DNA from: Verrucomicrobiota bacterium
GTDB taxonomy: Bacteria > Verrucomicrobiota > Lentisphaeria > Oligosphaerales > Oligosphaeraceae
Assembly: GCA_022709995.1 (NCBI GenBank)
Contig: JAKLHU010000191.1
Location: 1 to 5,103, forward strand
DNA length: 5,103 bases
Direction: 5' to 3'
Part shown: positions 5,036 through 5,103 of the stretch, piece by piece
Layout: the number at the start of each line of letters is the position of its first letter
Numbering within the stretch: position 1 is the first letter of the stretch
The notes under the pieces: generated by a model
Seen by the model: only the letters and a program-made list of their open reading frames with translations
What the model was told of the DNA's origin: nothing
The model's database searches: none
Made by a program: the position numbers and the translations under genes

Positions 5036-5103
5036 ACAAGCGGGAAAAAACGGAAACGGATTTTTGCAATTGCGGTCGGATGGCATTACGGTAATGAATT
5101 ATA
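5018..5103 (+). CDS. Start of a possible XylR/LacI-type regulator, cut by window edge
   Basis: From ATG 5018 the frame stays open to the edge and reads a basic leader, MADRLRTSGKKRKR, then IFAIAVGWHYGNEL. A basic patch followed by a hydrophobic strand and an aromatic-Tyr-Gly turn resembles the N-terminus of XylR-like AraC regulators, where a LacI-type sugar-binding domain begins with (R)IALhh...YGRxLLRGI. Only 28 residues are visible, so this is a tentative match. No Shine-Dalgarno sequence precedes 5018. The same frame is open back to 4943, and a TTG at 4955 has AGAGGAG seven bases upstream, which would add 21 residues and put the dyad inside the coding region. It would be divergent from the glycosidase gene, the usual arrangement for a local sugar regulator. 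Another frame from ATG 5013 is also open and cannot be excluded. Confidence 0.35.
   Translation, partial: MADRLRTSGKKRKRIFAIAVGWHYGNEL

Noticed and set aside
5013..5103. Second open frame from ATG 5013 reading MQWLTDYGQ
   Set aside because: The similar QWLTAYG seen on the - strand at the left arm shows that this string is produced by the inverted repeat. It has no ribosome binding site and no family resemblance.

Overview
The window is GC-rich bacterial chromosomal DNA with a four-gene arsenic block on the + strand (1-2836). It is followed by a gene-free convergent spacer (2837-3271), a glycoside hydrolase gene on the - strand (4870-3272), and a short divergent region that ends in the probable first codons of a + strand gene. 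No rRNA, tRNA, CRISPR array or complete insertion sequence is visible. The taxon cannot be fixed from this sequence. The heptamer repeats in the spacer, the cytoplasmic GH63-type enzyme and a possible XylR-like regulator fit an environmental Gram-negative, for instance of the Verrucomicrobiota/Lentisphaerota/Kiritimatiellota or deltaproteobacterial type. That is inference only.

Arsenic block: an open-ended reading frame (1-312) reads as the middle domain of an acetolactate synthase fused in frame to the C-terminal end of a thioredoxin-coupled arsenate reductase (ArsC, LMW-PTP fold). It overlaps a 112-residue Cys-rich DUF6951-like protein (296-634). That gene overlaps arsM, an arsenite S-adenosylmethionine methyltransferase (627-1478). 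After a 173-base gap comes acr3, an arsenite efflux permease (1652-2836). Together they indicate As(V) reduction (if an intact arsC exists), As(III) methylation and As(III) export. No ArsR is present in the window. The arsC part lacks its catalytic half, so the upstream junction is either a real recombination scar or an assembly chimera.

Spacer 2837-3271: it has no credible gene. It holds several strong stem-loops, a 13-base direct repeat, and an ordered heptamer array (GTCSACT-like units, five at a 7-base period and then three at a 10-base period) at 3155-3219.

Right side: a GH63/trehalase-like (alpha/alpha)6-barrel glycosidase of 532 residues is preceded by a very good Shine-Dalgarno sequence. 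Its upstream region carries a 128-base unit bounded by 20-base, 19/20-matching inverted repeats with GTAA...TTAC ends and an internal perfect 10-base hairpin. This looks like a miniature inverted-repeat element or a structured regulatory region. A reading frame leaving the window at the right edge (5018-5103) resembles the start of a XylR/LacI-type sugar-binding regulator and may control the glycosidase divergently.
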